Below, piece after piece: positions 1-6,356 of a stretch of 14,708 nucleotides of DNA. The position numbers and the translations under genes are program-made. The notes beneath the pieces were generated by a model that worked only from the letters and a program-made list of their open reading frames with translations, did not search any database and had not been told where the DNA came from. This stretch comes from CAZVWH01 sp964631175 (lineage in GTDB: Bacteria > Planctomycetota > Phycisphaerae > Sedimentisphaerales > Anaerobacaceae): NCBI GenBank assembly GCA_964631175.1, contig CAZVWH010000074.1:1-14708 (forward strand). The letters run 5' to 3'. The stretch's first letter is position 1. Every line of letters begins with the position of its first letter.

Positions 1-2
1 CC

Positions 3-80
3 GCTCGTGAAACGGAGGTAAAATCAATGGCGTTTTCAAAGCGTTTTTGTTATTTTAGCGAGGCGCAGAGACCCATGTAA
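3..80 (+). CDS. Possible 3' end of an upstream gene, cut by the window edge
   Basis: One frame is open from base 3 to a TAA at 78-80 and would encode 25 residues ending in EAQRPM. An excellent Shine-Dalgarno-like GGAGGT at 14-19 precedes an ATG at 27-29 in the same frame, so it could also be a free-standing 17-codon peptide. I do not recognise the sequence. Position directly upstream of cobA-hemD would suit the end of another heme gene such as hemC, but nothing visible proves that. It may be non-coding. Confidence 0.2.
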   Translation, partial: ARETEVKSMAFSKRFCYFSEAQRPM

Positions 81-91
81 TAGTAGAGTGG

Positions 92-111
92 ATTCCCGCC
101 TCCGCGGGAAT
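92..111. repeat. Short hairpin repeat ATTCCC-N8-GGGAAT
   Basis: Perfect 8-bp inverted repeat, ATTCCCGC (92-99) and GCGGGAAT (104-111), around a CTCC loop, set in the context GTGGATTCCC...GGGAATGACA. The outline matches the very common ATTCCC-N8-GGGAAT class of intergenic repeats (the Neisseria dRS3 repeat has this form, and similar sequences occur in many phyla). It lies 67 bp before the cobA-hemD start. No T-tract follows, so it is not an obvious terminator. Confidence 0.7.
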
Positions 112-178
112 GACAAATTGAGAAGATTAGTGTTCCAAATACGATATACTATACACTATTCACTAACGACTATTCACA

Positions 179-1696
179 ATGAAAACAGGTTTTGTATATC
201 TCGTTGGTGCGGGGCCGGGAAGGGCGGATTTGATTACCGTCCGCGGGGCAGAGATTCTCAAAAAAGCTGATTGCATAATCTACGATAAGCTCGCTAACCC
301 GGCTTTACTTAAATTCGCCCGTAAAGACGCTGAAATCATTCACGTACCAAAACGAGTCGGAGACGGCTCATTCACGCAGCAGGAGATTAATAAACTCCTG
401 CTCGAAAAAGCGTCCAGCGGTAAAACCGTCGTCCGACTCAAAGGCGGCGACCCGGGCATCTTCAGCAGAGGTGCTGAAGAGATTGCTAATCTTGCCGAAG
501 CGGGAATAAATTTTGAAATAGTACCCGGCGTAACAGCCGCTACCGCCGCGGCTGAGTATGCCGGCATTCTATTGACCGATAGGCAGTACAGCTCGCAGGT
601 AGTCTTTATCACCGGCCAAGAGGCCAAAGGCAAGGAAAAAAGTAATATCGACTGGCATTTACTTGCAAAATTCAGCGGCACTATTGTCTTTTATATGGCG
701 ATGGGTAATATGGACTATATTGCCAAGCAGCTAATAGAAAACGGCATGGACGAAAATACGTCCGCCGTGGTAATAGCCGACGCCACTTTTCCAACGCAGA
801 GAATAGTGAGGGGCTCGCTTCGGCTGATAAGCCAAGAGTGCAAGGAAAACAAAGTTGAGCCGCCGGCTATTATTGTCATCGGCCGTGCGGCGGATAGTGA
901 TAAAAGATTTAATTGGTTTACAAAGCAGCCGTTGTCTGGTAAAAATATTGTTGTAACGCGGGATGCCTGCGGCAATGCCGAATTTGCAGGTAAAATCATC
1001 AGTCGAGGCAGTAATCCAATCGAGTTTGAAGCAATAAAGATAAAGCCTTTAACAAATAAGGACCGTTTTCTGTGGGCACTTGCCAAACTTACTGAGTACG
1101 ACTGGATAGTCTTTACCAGCTCAAACGGCGTAGAGATTGTCTTTAATTTCCTTCGGAGCTTAGGAAAAGACGCCAGGGTTTTTAGCTCGGTAAAGATTGC
1201 TGCGATAGGCAGTGAAACCGCGGAGACGTTAAACAAGCTCGGTATAAAAGCGGATTTTGTGCCGAGTGTTTTTACCAGCAGAGAGCTTGGCAAACAATTA
1301 GCTGAATTTACGAATCTGAAAGGCAAAAAAGTGTTGCTTTTACGCTCGCAGCTTGCTTCTGATGAGCTTGTTAAATGGCTCAAGCAGGCTGGGGCTGAAA
1401 TCGAAAATGTCCCTGTTTATCGCATCGATACGGTAAAAAGCAAATGCAATCGGCTGATAGAAAATATTAAATCCGGCGAGATTGATTGGCTTGTCTTTGC
1501 CAGTCCTTCATCGGTCAGAGCGTTCTTTGAACAAATCCAGGTTGGTATAATAAATTCGAGTAGTGCAAAAGTCGCATCGATTGGGCCGGTGACGTCCGAG
1601 CAGCTACGAAGCCACAACAGCATAGTCGATGTTGAGGCGTCCGAGCATACAATCGATGGCTTACTTGATGCAATAGGGAGAAGTTATCGGCAATAG
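179..1696 (+). CDS. cobA-hemD: Uroporphyrinogen-III C-methyltransferase / uroporphyrinogen-III synthase fusion (CobA-HemD)
   Basis: Bifunctional cytoplasmic enzyme. The C-terminal HemD half closes hydroxymethylbilane to uroporphyrinogen III and the N-terminal SUMT half methylates C2 and C7 with SAM to give precorrin-2, the entry to siroheme and Ahb heme synthesis. Residues 1-240 are a tetrapyrrole methylase: the glycine-rich VGAGPG (9-14), VRLKGGDP (85-92) and VPGVTAA (115-121) are all present. Residues about 253-500 are HemD, with GKNIVVTR, DWIVFTSSNGVE, LLLRS and DWLVFASPSSVRAF. The 505-residue length is normal for this fusion. The start is ATG 179 because VYLVGAGPG must sit near the N-terminus; there is no clear ribosome binding site, only CACTATTCAC-like repeats. 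The next gene is ahbC, 101 bp on, in the same direction. No domain for precorrin-2 oxidation or iron insertion is present, so SirC/CysG-type activity must be encoded elsewhere. Confidence 0.95.
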   Translation: MKTGFVYLVGAGPGRADLITVRGAEILKKADCIIYDKLANPALLKFARKDAEIIHVPKRVGDGSFTQQEINKLLLEKASSGKTVVRLKGGDPGIFSRGAEEIANLAEAGINFEIVPGVTAATAAAEYAGILLTDRQYSSQVVFITGQEAKGKEKSNIDWHLLAKFSGTIVFYMAMGNMDYIAKQLIENGMDENTSAVVIADATFPTQRIVRGSLRLISQECKENKVEPPAIIVIGRAADSDKRFNWFTKQPLSGKNIVVTRDACGNAEFAGKIISRGSNPIEFEAIKIKPLTNKDRFLWALAKLTEYDWIVFTSSNGVEIVFNFLRSLGKDARVFSSVKIAAIGSETAETLNKLGIKADFVPSVFTSRELGKQLAEFTNLKGKKVLLLRSQLASDELVKWLKQAGAEIENVPVYRIDTVKSKCNRLIENIKSGEIDWLVFASPSSVRAFFEQIQVGIINSSSAKVASIGPVTSEQLRSHNSIVDVEASEHTIDGLLDAIGRSYRQ

Positions 1697-1797
1697 GAAT
1701 TCTGTATTCTGACACGCATCCCGCCGAAGGCAGACCGACACCACAGGAGTGCCGGCTAAACAATTGTTGTATTCTGTCTTCTGATTATGGATTGACA

Positions 1798-2946
1798 ATG
1801 ATAAATATCTCAAAGCTATATTGTGGCCTTTCAGGTCAGTCCGACCATTTAAGGTACTCAGCGGATAACTCATCAGGCCCTGTCGTCGTTTTTAATTGTA
1901 CGTCACGCTGTAATTTAAATTGTCTGCATTGCTATAGCTCCTCACAGGCAGATCGTAGTAGCGATGAGCTGACAACAGCCCAAGCCAAAGGATTACTATC
2001 GCAGCTTGTTGAGGTGAAATGTCCGGTTGTGCTGTTTAGCGGAGGTGAGCCGTTATTACGCAGCGATTTATTTGAGCTGTTGGCAGAGGCAAATCGCTTA
2101 GGACTGCGAACCGTCATCTCCAGCAACGGCACAGTAATTGATGCAGCAGACGCGAAGCGGTTAGCCGACGCCGGCGTTAGCTATATAGGTATTTCCATCG
2201 ATGGGACAGAGGCGTTCCACGATAAGTTCAGGCGAACTCCCGGCTGTTACAAAGCGGCAATGATAGGAATCAAAAATTGTAAAAAGACAGGGATAAAAAC
2301 GGGACTGCGCTTTACCATTACAAAGGCAAACGCTGAGCAAATCCCAGCCGTTTTCGATATTGCTGCTGAAAACAATATCCGAAGGATTTGCTTTTACCAT
2401 TTAATTCGAGCTGGTAGAGCGAAGAAGCTAAGTAACCAATCTCCAACTCCCGAACAAAACCGTCGGGTTCTTGATGTGATTATAGAAAAAACCAATGACT
2501 TCGCCGCAAAGGGTCTTATCGATGAGGTGCTTACCGTGGATAACCATGCCGATGGGCCATATCTTTTAACGAAGATGCAAAAAGAAAACAATCCACGTTA
2601 TGAAACAGCAAGAAATCTTTTACTTATCAACGGCGGAAACAAGGTCGGTGAAAAAATCGGCTGCGTAAGCTGGGATGGTAATGTATATCCGGACCAGTTC
2701 TGGCGAGGATATTACCTCGGCAACATCAAAGATAAAACCTTCAAACAGATATGGCAAAATCCAGCAGAGCCGGTACTGAAAAAACTACACAACAAATCGC
2801 AATTTGCCGATGCAAGATGTCTGCAATGCAAATGGTTCGATTTGTGTAAAGGTAACTATAGATTTTTAGGTGCGAATTCCGACAAGCGGTACTGGCTCAA
2901 CGAACCGGCCTGTTATCTGACAGATGAAGAAATAACAAAATACTAA
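1798..2946 (+). CDS. ahbC: Radical SAM 12,18-didecarboxysiroheme deacetylase (AhbC)
   Basis: Radical SAM enzyme that removes the two acetate side chains from 12,18-didecarboxysiroheme to give Fe-coproporphyrin III. The N-terminus MINISKLYCG and the following SDHLRYS are characteristic of AhbC/NirJ proteins. The radical SAM cluster motif CxxxCxxC is CNLNCLHC (Cys 38, 42, 45 from the ATG), followed by the SGGEPL glycine motif. The C-terminus carries auxiliary-cluster cysteines: IGCVSWDGNVYPDQFW, RCLQCKWFDLC, KGNYR and ACYLTDEE, as in AhbC. I chose ATG 1798 (382 residues); an in-frame TTG at 1792 would add two. No Shine-Dalgarno is visible; the 101-bp gap contains a repeat-like GC stretch (about 1723-1757). 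NirJ of heme d1 synthesis is a close relative, but the co-located ahbD and ahbAB and the absence of nirE/F/S favour AhbC. Confidence 0.88.
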   Translation: MINISKLYCGLSGQSDHLRYSADNSSGPVVVFNCTSRCNLNCLHCYSSSQADRSSDELTTAQAKGLLSQLVEVKCPVVLFSGGEPLLRSDLFELLAEANRLGLRTVISSNGTVIDAADAKRLADAGVSYIGISIDGTEAFHDKFRRTPGCYKAAMIGIKNCKKTGIKTGLRFTITKANAEQIPAVFDIAAENNIRRICFYHLIRAGRAKKLSNQSPTPEQNRRVLDVIIEKTNDFAAKGLIDEVLTVDNHADGPYLLTKMQKENNPRYETARNLLLINGGNKVGEKIGCVSWDGNVYPDQFWRGYYLGNIKDKTFKQIWQNPAEPVLKKLHNKSQFADARCLQCKWFDLCKGNYRFLGANSDKRYWLNEPACYLTDEEITKY

Positions 2947-3066
2947 ATTCTAAACTCTAAATCCTAAACAAATTCAAATGACATAAATTCAAAATTCAAA
3001 ACATTTTGAAGATGGATTCGACAAGCTCACCACAAGTTTGAAATTTGAATTTCGATATTGTCCGTT

Positions 3067-3084
3067 CTTCGTAGTACTACGAAG
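3067..3084. repeat. Perfect 18-bp palindrome CTTCGTAGTACTACGAAG
   Basis: Each half is the exact reverse complement of the other with no loop. It lies inside the composite repeat upstream of hemB. It could be a repeat core or, less likely, a protein binding site for hemB control. Confidence 0.7.
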
Positions 3085-3118
3085 GATGAATTTAGAATCC
3101 ATTCGATTACGATCAGAG

Positions 3119-3146
3119 CCTGCCCTGAGCCTGTCGAAGGGACAGG
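3119..3146. repeat. GTCGAAGG-type short palindromic repeat
   Basis: CCTGCCCTGAGC followed by CCTGTC-GAAGG-GACAGG, an inverted repeat with 6-bp arms (3130-3135 and 3141-3146). It belongs to the same family as the copies at 4456-4484, 5972-6059 (inside ahbD) and 8286-8315 (inside pcm). A fragment of the same type, ATTCGACAAGCTCACCACA, lies near 3015-3033. Confidence 0.75.
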
Positions 3147-3185
3147 TTTGTTTAGAATTTAGGATTTAGTGCTTAGGATTTCTCC

Positions 3186-3192
3186 GAAGGAG
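3186..3192 (+). promoter_or_regulatory. Ribosome binding site of hemB
   Basis: GAAGGAG ends five bases before ATG 3198. It is the strongest Shine-Dalgarno in the heme locus, whereas cobA-hemD, ahbC and ahbD have none visible, and it fixes the hemB start. Confidence 0.8.
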
Positions 3193-3197
3193 TTTGT

Positions 3198-4223
3198 ATG
3201 TCTTTTCCAAAAATCAGGATGCGAAGGCTGCGAAGCAGTGAGGCTATGCGGAGATTGGTACGAGAAACCGCCTTGAGTGTGGATGACCTGGTTTACCCAT
3301 TGTTTGTACGGGAAGGTAAAAGTATAAAAAAGCCGATTAAGTCGATGGCTGACTGCTTTCACTTTTCGCCCGATACAATCGCAGCCGAGGCCGCTGAGAT
3401 GGCTAAATTAGGAATACCTGCTGTTCTTCTTTTTGGCCTGCCAAAGAAAAAAGATGACATCGGCTCGCAGGCCTGGGCCGAGGATGGCGTTGTTCAGCGT
3501 GCAATTAGTGAAATCAAAAAGGCCGTGCCGCAGCTTCTTGTTATCACCGATGTATGCCTTTGCGAATACACTTCGCACGGCCATTGCGGCGTCATAAAAA
3601 AGAGCACAAGAGCACAAGAGCACAAGAGCATAGTAGATAATGATGCTACGTGTGAGTTGCTGGCTAAGGTTGCATTGTCACACGCCCAGGCAGGTGCCGA
3701 CATCGTCGCTCCTTCGGATATGATGGATGGACGCGTTCGCTATATCCGTGAAGCTCTGGAAGAAAATGGTTTCCACGATGTTGCTATTATGTCTTATGCT
3801 GCAAAATACGCCTCTGCCTTTTATGGCCCGTTTCGAGACGCTGCTGAATCAGCCCCGGCCTCTTCCTTCGCAGGGACAAGCTTAGCTGACAGAAAAACTT
3901 ATCAGATGGACCCTGCAAACGCCCGCCAGGCGATGGCTGAAATTGCACTCGATATAGAGGAAGGCGCTGATATGGTGATGGTCAAGCCCGCACTTGCTTA
4001 CCTGGACGTAATATATAGAGCAAGGCAGCGTTTCGATTGTCCGATAGCTGCGTACAACGTCAGCGGCGAATATATGATGGTAAAGAAAACCGCTGACGCG
4101 GGACTACTGGATGAAAAGGCAGCAATGTTGGAAGTCCTTACCGCGATTAAACGTGCAGGAGCAGATATTATTATTACGTATTTTGCCAAAAAATTGGCGA
4201 GGCAAGTACCAAATGCAAAGTAA
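3198..4223 (+). CDS. hemB: Porphobilinogen synthase (delta-aminolevulinic acid dehydratase)
   Basis: Cytoplasmic enzyme that condenses two 5-aminolevulinate molecules to porphobilinogen. All key elements are present: the zinc-site cysteines in DVCLCEYTSHGHCG (Cys 120, 122, 130), IVAPSDMMDGRV (169-180), the first active-site lysine in SYAAKYASAFYGPFRDAAESAP (Lys 203), YQMDPANARQA, and the Schiff-base lysine in MVKPALAYLD (Lys 263). The cysteines mark the zinc-dependent class. At 341 residues it is longer than the usual 320-330. Two stretches explain this: KSTRAQEHKS between GHCGVI and VDNDAT, created by an 8-bp tandem repeat, and ASSFAGTSLA between ESAP and DRKTYQMDP. The start is fixed by a GAAGGAG ribosome binding site. 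A terminator lies 190 bp downstream. The siting of hemB among ahb genes is usual for organisms with this pathway. Confidence 0.96.
   Translation: MSFPKIRMRRLRSSEAMRRLVRETALSVDDLVYPLFVREGKSIKKPIKSMADCFHFSPDTIAAEAAEMAKLGIPAVLLFGLPKKKDDIGSQAWAEDGVVQRAISEIKKAVPQLLVITDVCLCEYTSHGHCGVIKKSTRAQEHKSIVDNDATCELLAKVALSHAQAGADIVAPSDMMDGRVRYIREALEENGFHDVAIMSYAAKYASAFYGPFRDAAESAPASSFAGTSLADRKTYQMDPANARQAMAEIALDIEEGADMVMVKPALAYLDVIYRARQRFDCPIAAYNVSGEYMMVKKTADAGLLDEKAAMLEVLTAIKRAGADIIITYFAKKLARQVPNAK
3601..3632 (+). repeat. 8-bp tandem repeat within hemB
   Basis: Three exact copies of AGAGCACA (3601-3624) and a fourth, AGAGCATA. They encode STRAQEHKSI-like residues in the loop after the zinc cysteines, where relatives have only about four residues (typically a short G/E/D-rich turn before DNDAT). 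Three extra units equal 24 bp, or eight codons, so the frame is kept; gain or loss of one unit would break hemB. Confidence 0.8.
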
Positions 4224-4247
4224 AGTTGGATAAGGAAAACAAAGCGT

Positions 4248-4361
4248 ATGGATAGGGATCACCTCGATCTGGTCAAATACAATAAACTTGTTAAGCATTT
4301 CCATGAAGAATTTGGACAAAAGGGTTCGATAAACGTTATTGTTTCGATGAACAGACTTTGA
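4248..4361 (+). CDS. Possible 37-residue peptide after hemB
   Basis: ATG 4248 to TGA 4359-4361 encodes 37 residues beginning MDRDHLDLVKYNKLV. AAGGA about 12 bases upstream (near 4232-4236) is a weak, distant ribosome binding site. It lies 24 bp after the hemB stop and before the terminator, so it would be on the hemB transcript. The sequence suggests a charged amphipathic helix with no membrane segment and no recognised family. It could be a real small protein, a decayed gene end, or chance. Confidence 0.28.
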   Translation: MDRDHLDLVKYNKLVKHFHEEFGQKGSINVIVSMNRL

Positions 4362-4404
4362 AAAAAGGATTAATTATGTAAAATCACACAACAAAAACTC
4401 AAAA

Positions 4405-4520
4405 AATATTTAGCCCCCGAATTTATTCGGGGGTTTTTATGAACCTCTCAACAAGCCTGTCCCTTCGGCTACGCTCAGGACAGGCCTGAGTATGGTCGAA
4501 GGATTGAGGGGCTAAATATT
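4405..4520. repeat. Element bounded by 13-bp inverted repeats, containing a terminator and a GTCGAAGG-type repeat
   Basis: AATATTTAGCCCC (4405-4417) and GGGGCTAAATATT (4508-4520) are exact reverse complements. Between them are the hemB terminator hairpin (4414-4433) and a repeat CCTGTC...GACAGG (4456-4484). The left arm overlaps the terminator stem, so the terminator may have arrived with the element. Confidence 0.6.
4414..4438 (+). terminator. Rho-independent terminator after hemB
   Basis: CCCCCGAA (4414-4421), loop TTTA, TTCGGGGG (4426-4433), then TTTTT (4434-4438). The 8-bp stem is perfect. It ends the hemB transcript. Its layout (TTTAGCC before the stem, TTTA loop) is shared with the two - strand terminators near 8474-8502 and 10194-10220. 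Confidence 0.88.
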
Positions 4521-4634
4521 ATGGCGAAAACTCTTATGTATATAATACCAAGGATAAACTTTTTAGCAGATCGTTGAAGGATTGTTAATTGACCGCAGGC
4601 AGCATAAGATGTAATATATTCTTGGTACCAAGTG

Positions 4635-4787
4635 CTTTGTCGCAGGTAATGTGAGGAGTTGTCATTGCGAGGCCTGCAAGGCAGGCCGTGGCAATCTCAT
4701 AAATCAAACGTCAGAGATTGTGGCGCAAGCCATCCCGGCGACTTCGCTTCGCTCGCAATGACATCCATCATTCAAGCTGCGACAGAG
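4635..4787. repeat. MITE-like element with nested inverted repeats (GTCATTGCGAG type)
   Basis: Outer arms CTTTGTCGCAG (4635-4645) and CTGCGACAGAG (4777-4787) are inverted repeats with one mismatch. Inner arms TGTCATTGCGAG (4660-4671) and CTCGCAATGACA (4752-4763) are perfect 12-bp inverted repeats. Further in, AATCTC pairs with GAGATT. There is no ORF. TGTCATTGCGAG termini are common in small non-coding elements of many bacteria. The element ends 16 bp before the hicB start, so it supplies or disrupts the hicB upstream region. Confidence 0.75.
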
Positions 4788-4803
4788 TAGTAGAGTAAGA
4801 GCA

Positions 4804-5016
4804 ATGTCCGTTAAATATGAAATTATTATCTATTGGAGTGAAGAAGATAAGGCTTTTATTGCTGAGGTGCCTGAGCTACCAGGCTGCATGGCGGATGGAA
4901 AGACCTACCGAGAGGCCCTTTCAAATGCTGAAGTTGTTATCGCCGAATGGATTGATACTGCAAAAGAACTGGGCCGGCCCATCCCACAGCCCAAAGGCAG
5001 ATTAAGGTACGCCTGA
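4804..5016 (+). CDS. HicB-family antitoxin-like protein, without a HicA partner
   Basis: Seventy residues with the HicB fold signature: YEIIIYWSEEDKAFIAEVPELPGCMADGKTYREALSNAEVVIAEWI, followed by a short tail ending in RLRYA. HicB proteins neutralise HicA mRNA interferases; the partly RNase-H-like fold binds the toxin, and many carry a C-terminal DNA-binding part, absent at this length. No hicA-like ORF (double-stranded RNA-binding type, about 60 residues with a catalytic His) occurs in the 440 bases upstream or 209 bases downstream. It is thus an orphan, possibly cut off from hicA by the adjacent MITE-like element. The ribosome binding site is weak (GAGTAAGAG before the ATG). It sits oddly between two heme genes and has no evident link to them. 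Confidence 0.78.
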   Translation: MSVKYEIIIYWSEEDKAFIAEVPELPGCMADGKTYREALSNAEVVIAEWIDTAKELGRPIPQPKGRLRYA

Positions 5017-5178
5017 TAAGCACAAGCCAACTCGAAATGCTCCATCTTTTGGCCAGTAGCACAGCATTCAAATATGAATCATTATTTCCGAACCTTGTTT
5101 GGTCAAGTACCTCGCAGAACTATTCTGACCGGATTATGCCGATGTATTGCGGACGAAAAAACCACACAATAAATTTCA

Positions 5179-5207
5179 TTGATATATATTTGTGAAGCCC
5201 GCATAAA
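5179..5207 (+). promoter_or_regulatory. Candidate sigma-70-like promoter for ahbD-ahbAB
   Basis: TTGATA (5179-5184), a 17-bp spacer, and CATAAA (5202-5207). The -35 is 5/6 and the -10 only 4/6. The predicted start would lie close to ATG 5226, giving a very short leader, consistent with the absence of a Shine-Dalgarno. The rest of the 209-bp gap after hicB shows nothing else. Confidence 0.3.
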
Positions 5208-5225
5208 ATTACATAGTTAAATAAA

Positions 5226-6356
5226 ATGGTAAAAACGAAATTACAAATAGAAAAACCGCGTCTTGTTGCTTTTGAGGTCACTCGTAGATGCCAATTTAAC
5301 TGTGTGCACTGCAGGGCAAACGCCGGTGAGGGTGATAAAGAAAAACTGACCACCCAGCAGTGCAAAAAAATACTTGCGTCTGTAGCGAAGTTTAACAAGT
5401 GCGTAATAATCCTGACCGGCGGCGAGCCGATGGAACGAAGTGACATCTATGAGCTTATTAAATACGGACGAGAACGCAAACTGCGCATGGTGATGGCTTC
5501 CTGCGGTTACCTAATCAACGAGGAAGCAATCGCCAGATTAAAAAAAGCAGGTGTATTAGCCCTATCGCTTTCATTGGACGGCAGCTCAGCCGAAACCCAC
5601 GATAAATTCAGACAGGCCAAAGGCGCTTTCGATGCGGTTATCCGAGCCGCTGAGATTGCTCGTCAGGCGGGTATGCGTTTTCAGATCAATACGACCATCT
5701 GTAAGCTCAACATCGACGAAGTGGCTGGAATAGTCGAATTGGCAAAAAGACTCAAAGCCTATTGTTTTAATGCGTTTATTCTTGTGCCGACCGGCCGGGG
5801 CAAAAAAATAGCGGATGAGATTCTTGACCCGATACAGTATGAGGTCTTGCTTAATGAGCTGCTTCGTTTGAAGCTCGAATCGAGCATTGAGGTAAGAGTG
5901 ACATGCGGGCCGCAGTTTGCGTATGTATATGAACGAGCAAAGGCAAAAAAGCTGATTGATCCTGTCAACGGCCCCTCGACTATGCCGGCCTCGGCTGCGC
6001 TCGGGACAGGCCCCTCGACAAAGCTCCCCTCGACTGCGCTCGGGGCAGGCGGGACAGGCTGCATGGGCGGCAGAGGATTTGGCTTTATAAGCTATAAGGG
6101 CGATGTGCAAACCTGCGGGTTCCTTGACATATCCGCAGGCAATCTGGTTAAGAATGGCTTTGATTTCAAAAAGATTTGGCTCGAATCAAAATTCTTGAAT
6201 GAAATCCGCGACCTGTCATCCTATAAAGGTGCTTGCGGCACTTGCGAATATCTCCGTCTTTGTGGAGGCTGCCGAGCAAGGGCTTATGGCGTTTACGGTG
6301 ACTATTTAGCTGCGGACCCGATTTGTAATTACAAGGCACAGAGAGGTAAAGGTTGA
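5226..6356 (+). CDS. ahbD: Radical SAM heme b synthase (AhbD), with an in-frame repeat insertion
   Basis: Converts Fe-coproporphyrin III to heme b by oxidative decarboxylation of two propionates, using SAM and a low-potential electron donor. The N-terminus PRLVAFEVTRRCQFNCVHCRA carries the CxxxCxxC motif (Cys 22, 26, 29). ILTGGEPMERSD, the MVMASCG segment, LSLSLDG, QINTTI and LVPTGRGK follow as in AhbD. The C-terminal SPASM-like part has GCMGGRGFGFISYKGDVQTCGFL, then GACGTCEYLRLCGGCRARAY and a last Cys 367, the auxiliary cluster ligands. Residues about 247-277 (GPSTMPASAALG and onward) have no place in the family: they come from three GTCGAGGGG/GACAGG-type DNA repeats inserted in frame just before Cys 279. 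The length of 376 is otherwise normal. The start is ATG 5226. The stop overlaps the start of ahbAB, so the two are probably co-translated. Confidence 0.92.
   Translation: MVKTKLQIEKPRLVAFEVTRRCQFNCVHCRANAGEGDKEKLTTQQCKKILASVAKFNKCVIILTGGEPMERSDIYELIKYGRERKLRMVMASCGYLINEEAIARLKKAGVLALSLSLDGSSAETHDKFRQAKGAFDAVIRAAEIARQAGMRFQINTTICKLNIDEVAGIVELAKRLKAYCFNAFILVPTGRGKKIADEILDPIQYEVLLNELLRLKLESSIEVRVTCGPQFAYVYERAKAKKLIDPVNGPSTMPASAALGTGPSTKLPSTALGAGGTGCMGGRGFGFISYKGDVQTCGFLDISAGNLVKNGFDFKKIWLESKFLNEIRDLSSYKGACGTCEYLRLCGGCRARAYGVYGDYLAADPICNYKAQRGKG
5972..6059. repeat. Cluster of short palindromic repeats inside ahbD
   Basis: Tandem degenerate units of the form CCCCTCGAC...GCTGCGCTCGGGACAGG. The first starts near 5972, a partial one at 6010, and another at 6027-6049, followed by GCGGGACAGGC. 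They are of the CTTCGACTACGCTCAGGACAGG family seen elsewhere in the window. The insert is a multiple of three and free of stops in the ahbD frame, and encodes mostly G, P, S, T and A. Confidence 0.85.

Larger units (their letters stand above)
2943..3180. repeat. Composite AT-rich interspersed repeat between ahbC and hemB
   Basis: The gap of about 250 bp is filled by repeat material. Its left arm holds TAAATCCTAAACAAATTC and AAATTCAAAATTCAAAAC; the right inner arm holds GTTTGAAATTTGAATTTC (3034-3051), nearly the reverse complement of the latter. The right outer end, GTTTAGAATTTAGGATTTAG, roughly mirrors the left outer end. The right half seems split by a second insertion (about 3060-3148) with an 18-bp palindrome and a GTCGAAGG-type repeat. 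There is no ORF. It looks like a non-autonomous element that received later insertions. Its left edge overlaps the ahbC stop codon. Confidence 0.6.
4362..4803. other. Gene-free stretch between the hemB unit and hicB
   Basis: No gene is visible in these 442 bases on either strand. It holds the terminator, the 13-bp inverted-repeat element, a perfect palindrome CTTGGTACCAAG (4621-4632) and a MITE-like element next to hicB. No hicA toxin gene or remnant of one could be found. Confidence 0.6.

Noticed and set aside
88..270. 60-codon + strand ORF beginning MDSRLRGNDK
   Set aside because: Its first codons are the translation of the ATTCCC...GGGAAT repeat, and it overlaps cobA-hemD in another frame.
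715..1383. 222-codon - strand ORF
   Set aside because: Antisense to the well-supported cobA-hemD gene, with no recognisable domain.
4362..4803. Hidden hicA toxin upstream of hicB
   Set aside because: No frame gives a HicA-like protein; the space is filled by repeats.
5972..6059. CRISPR array inside ahbD
   Set aside because: The units are degenerate, palindromic, irregularly spaced and lack unique spacers; no cas gene is present.
5586..6110. 174-codon - strand ORF with CPERSRG repeats
   Set aside because: It is antisense to ahbD; the repeated peptide is just the reverse-strand reading of the inserted palindromic repeats.
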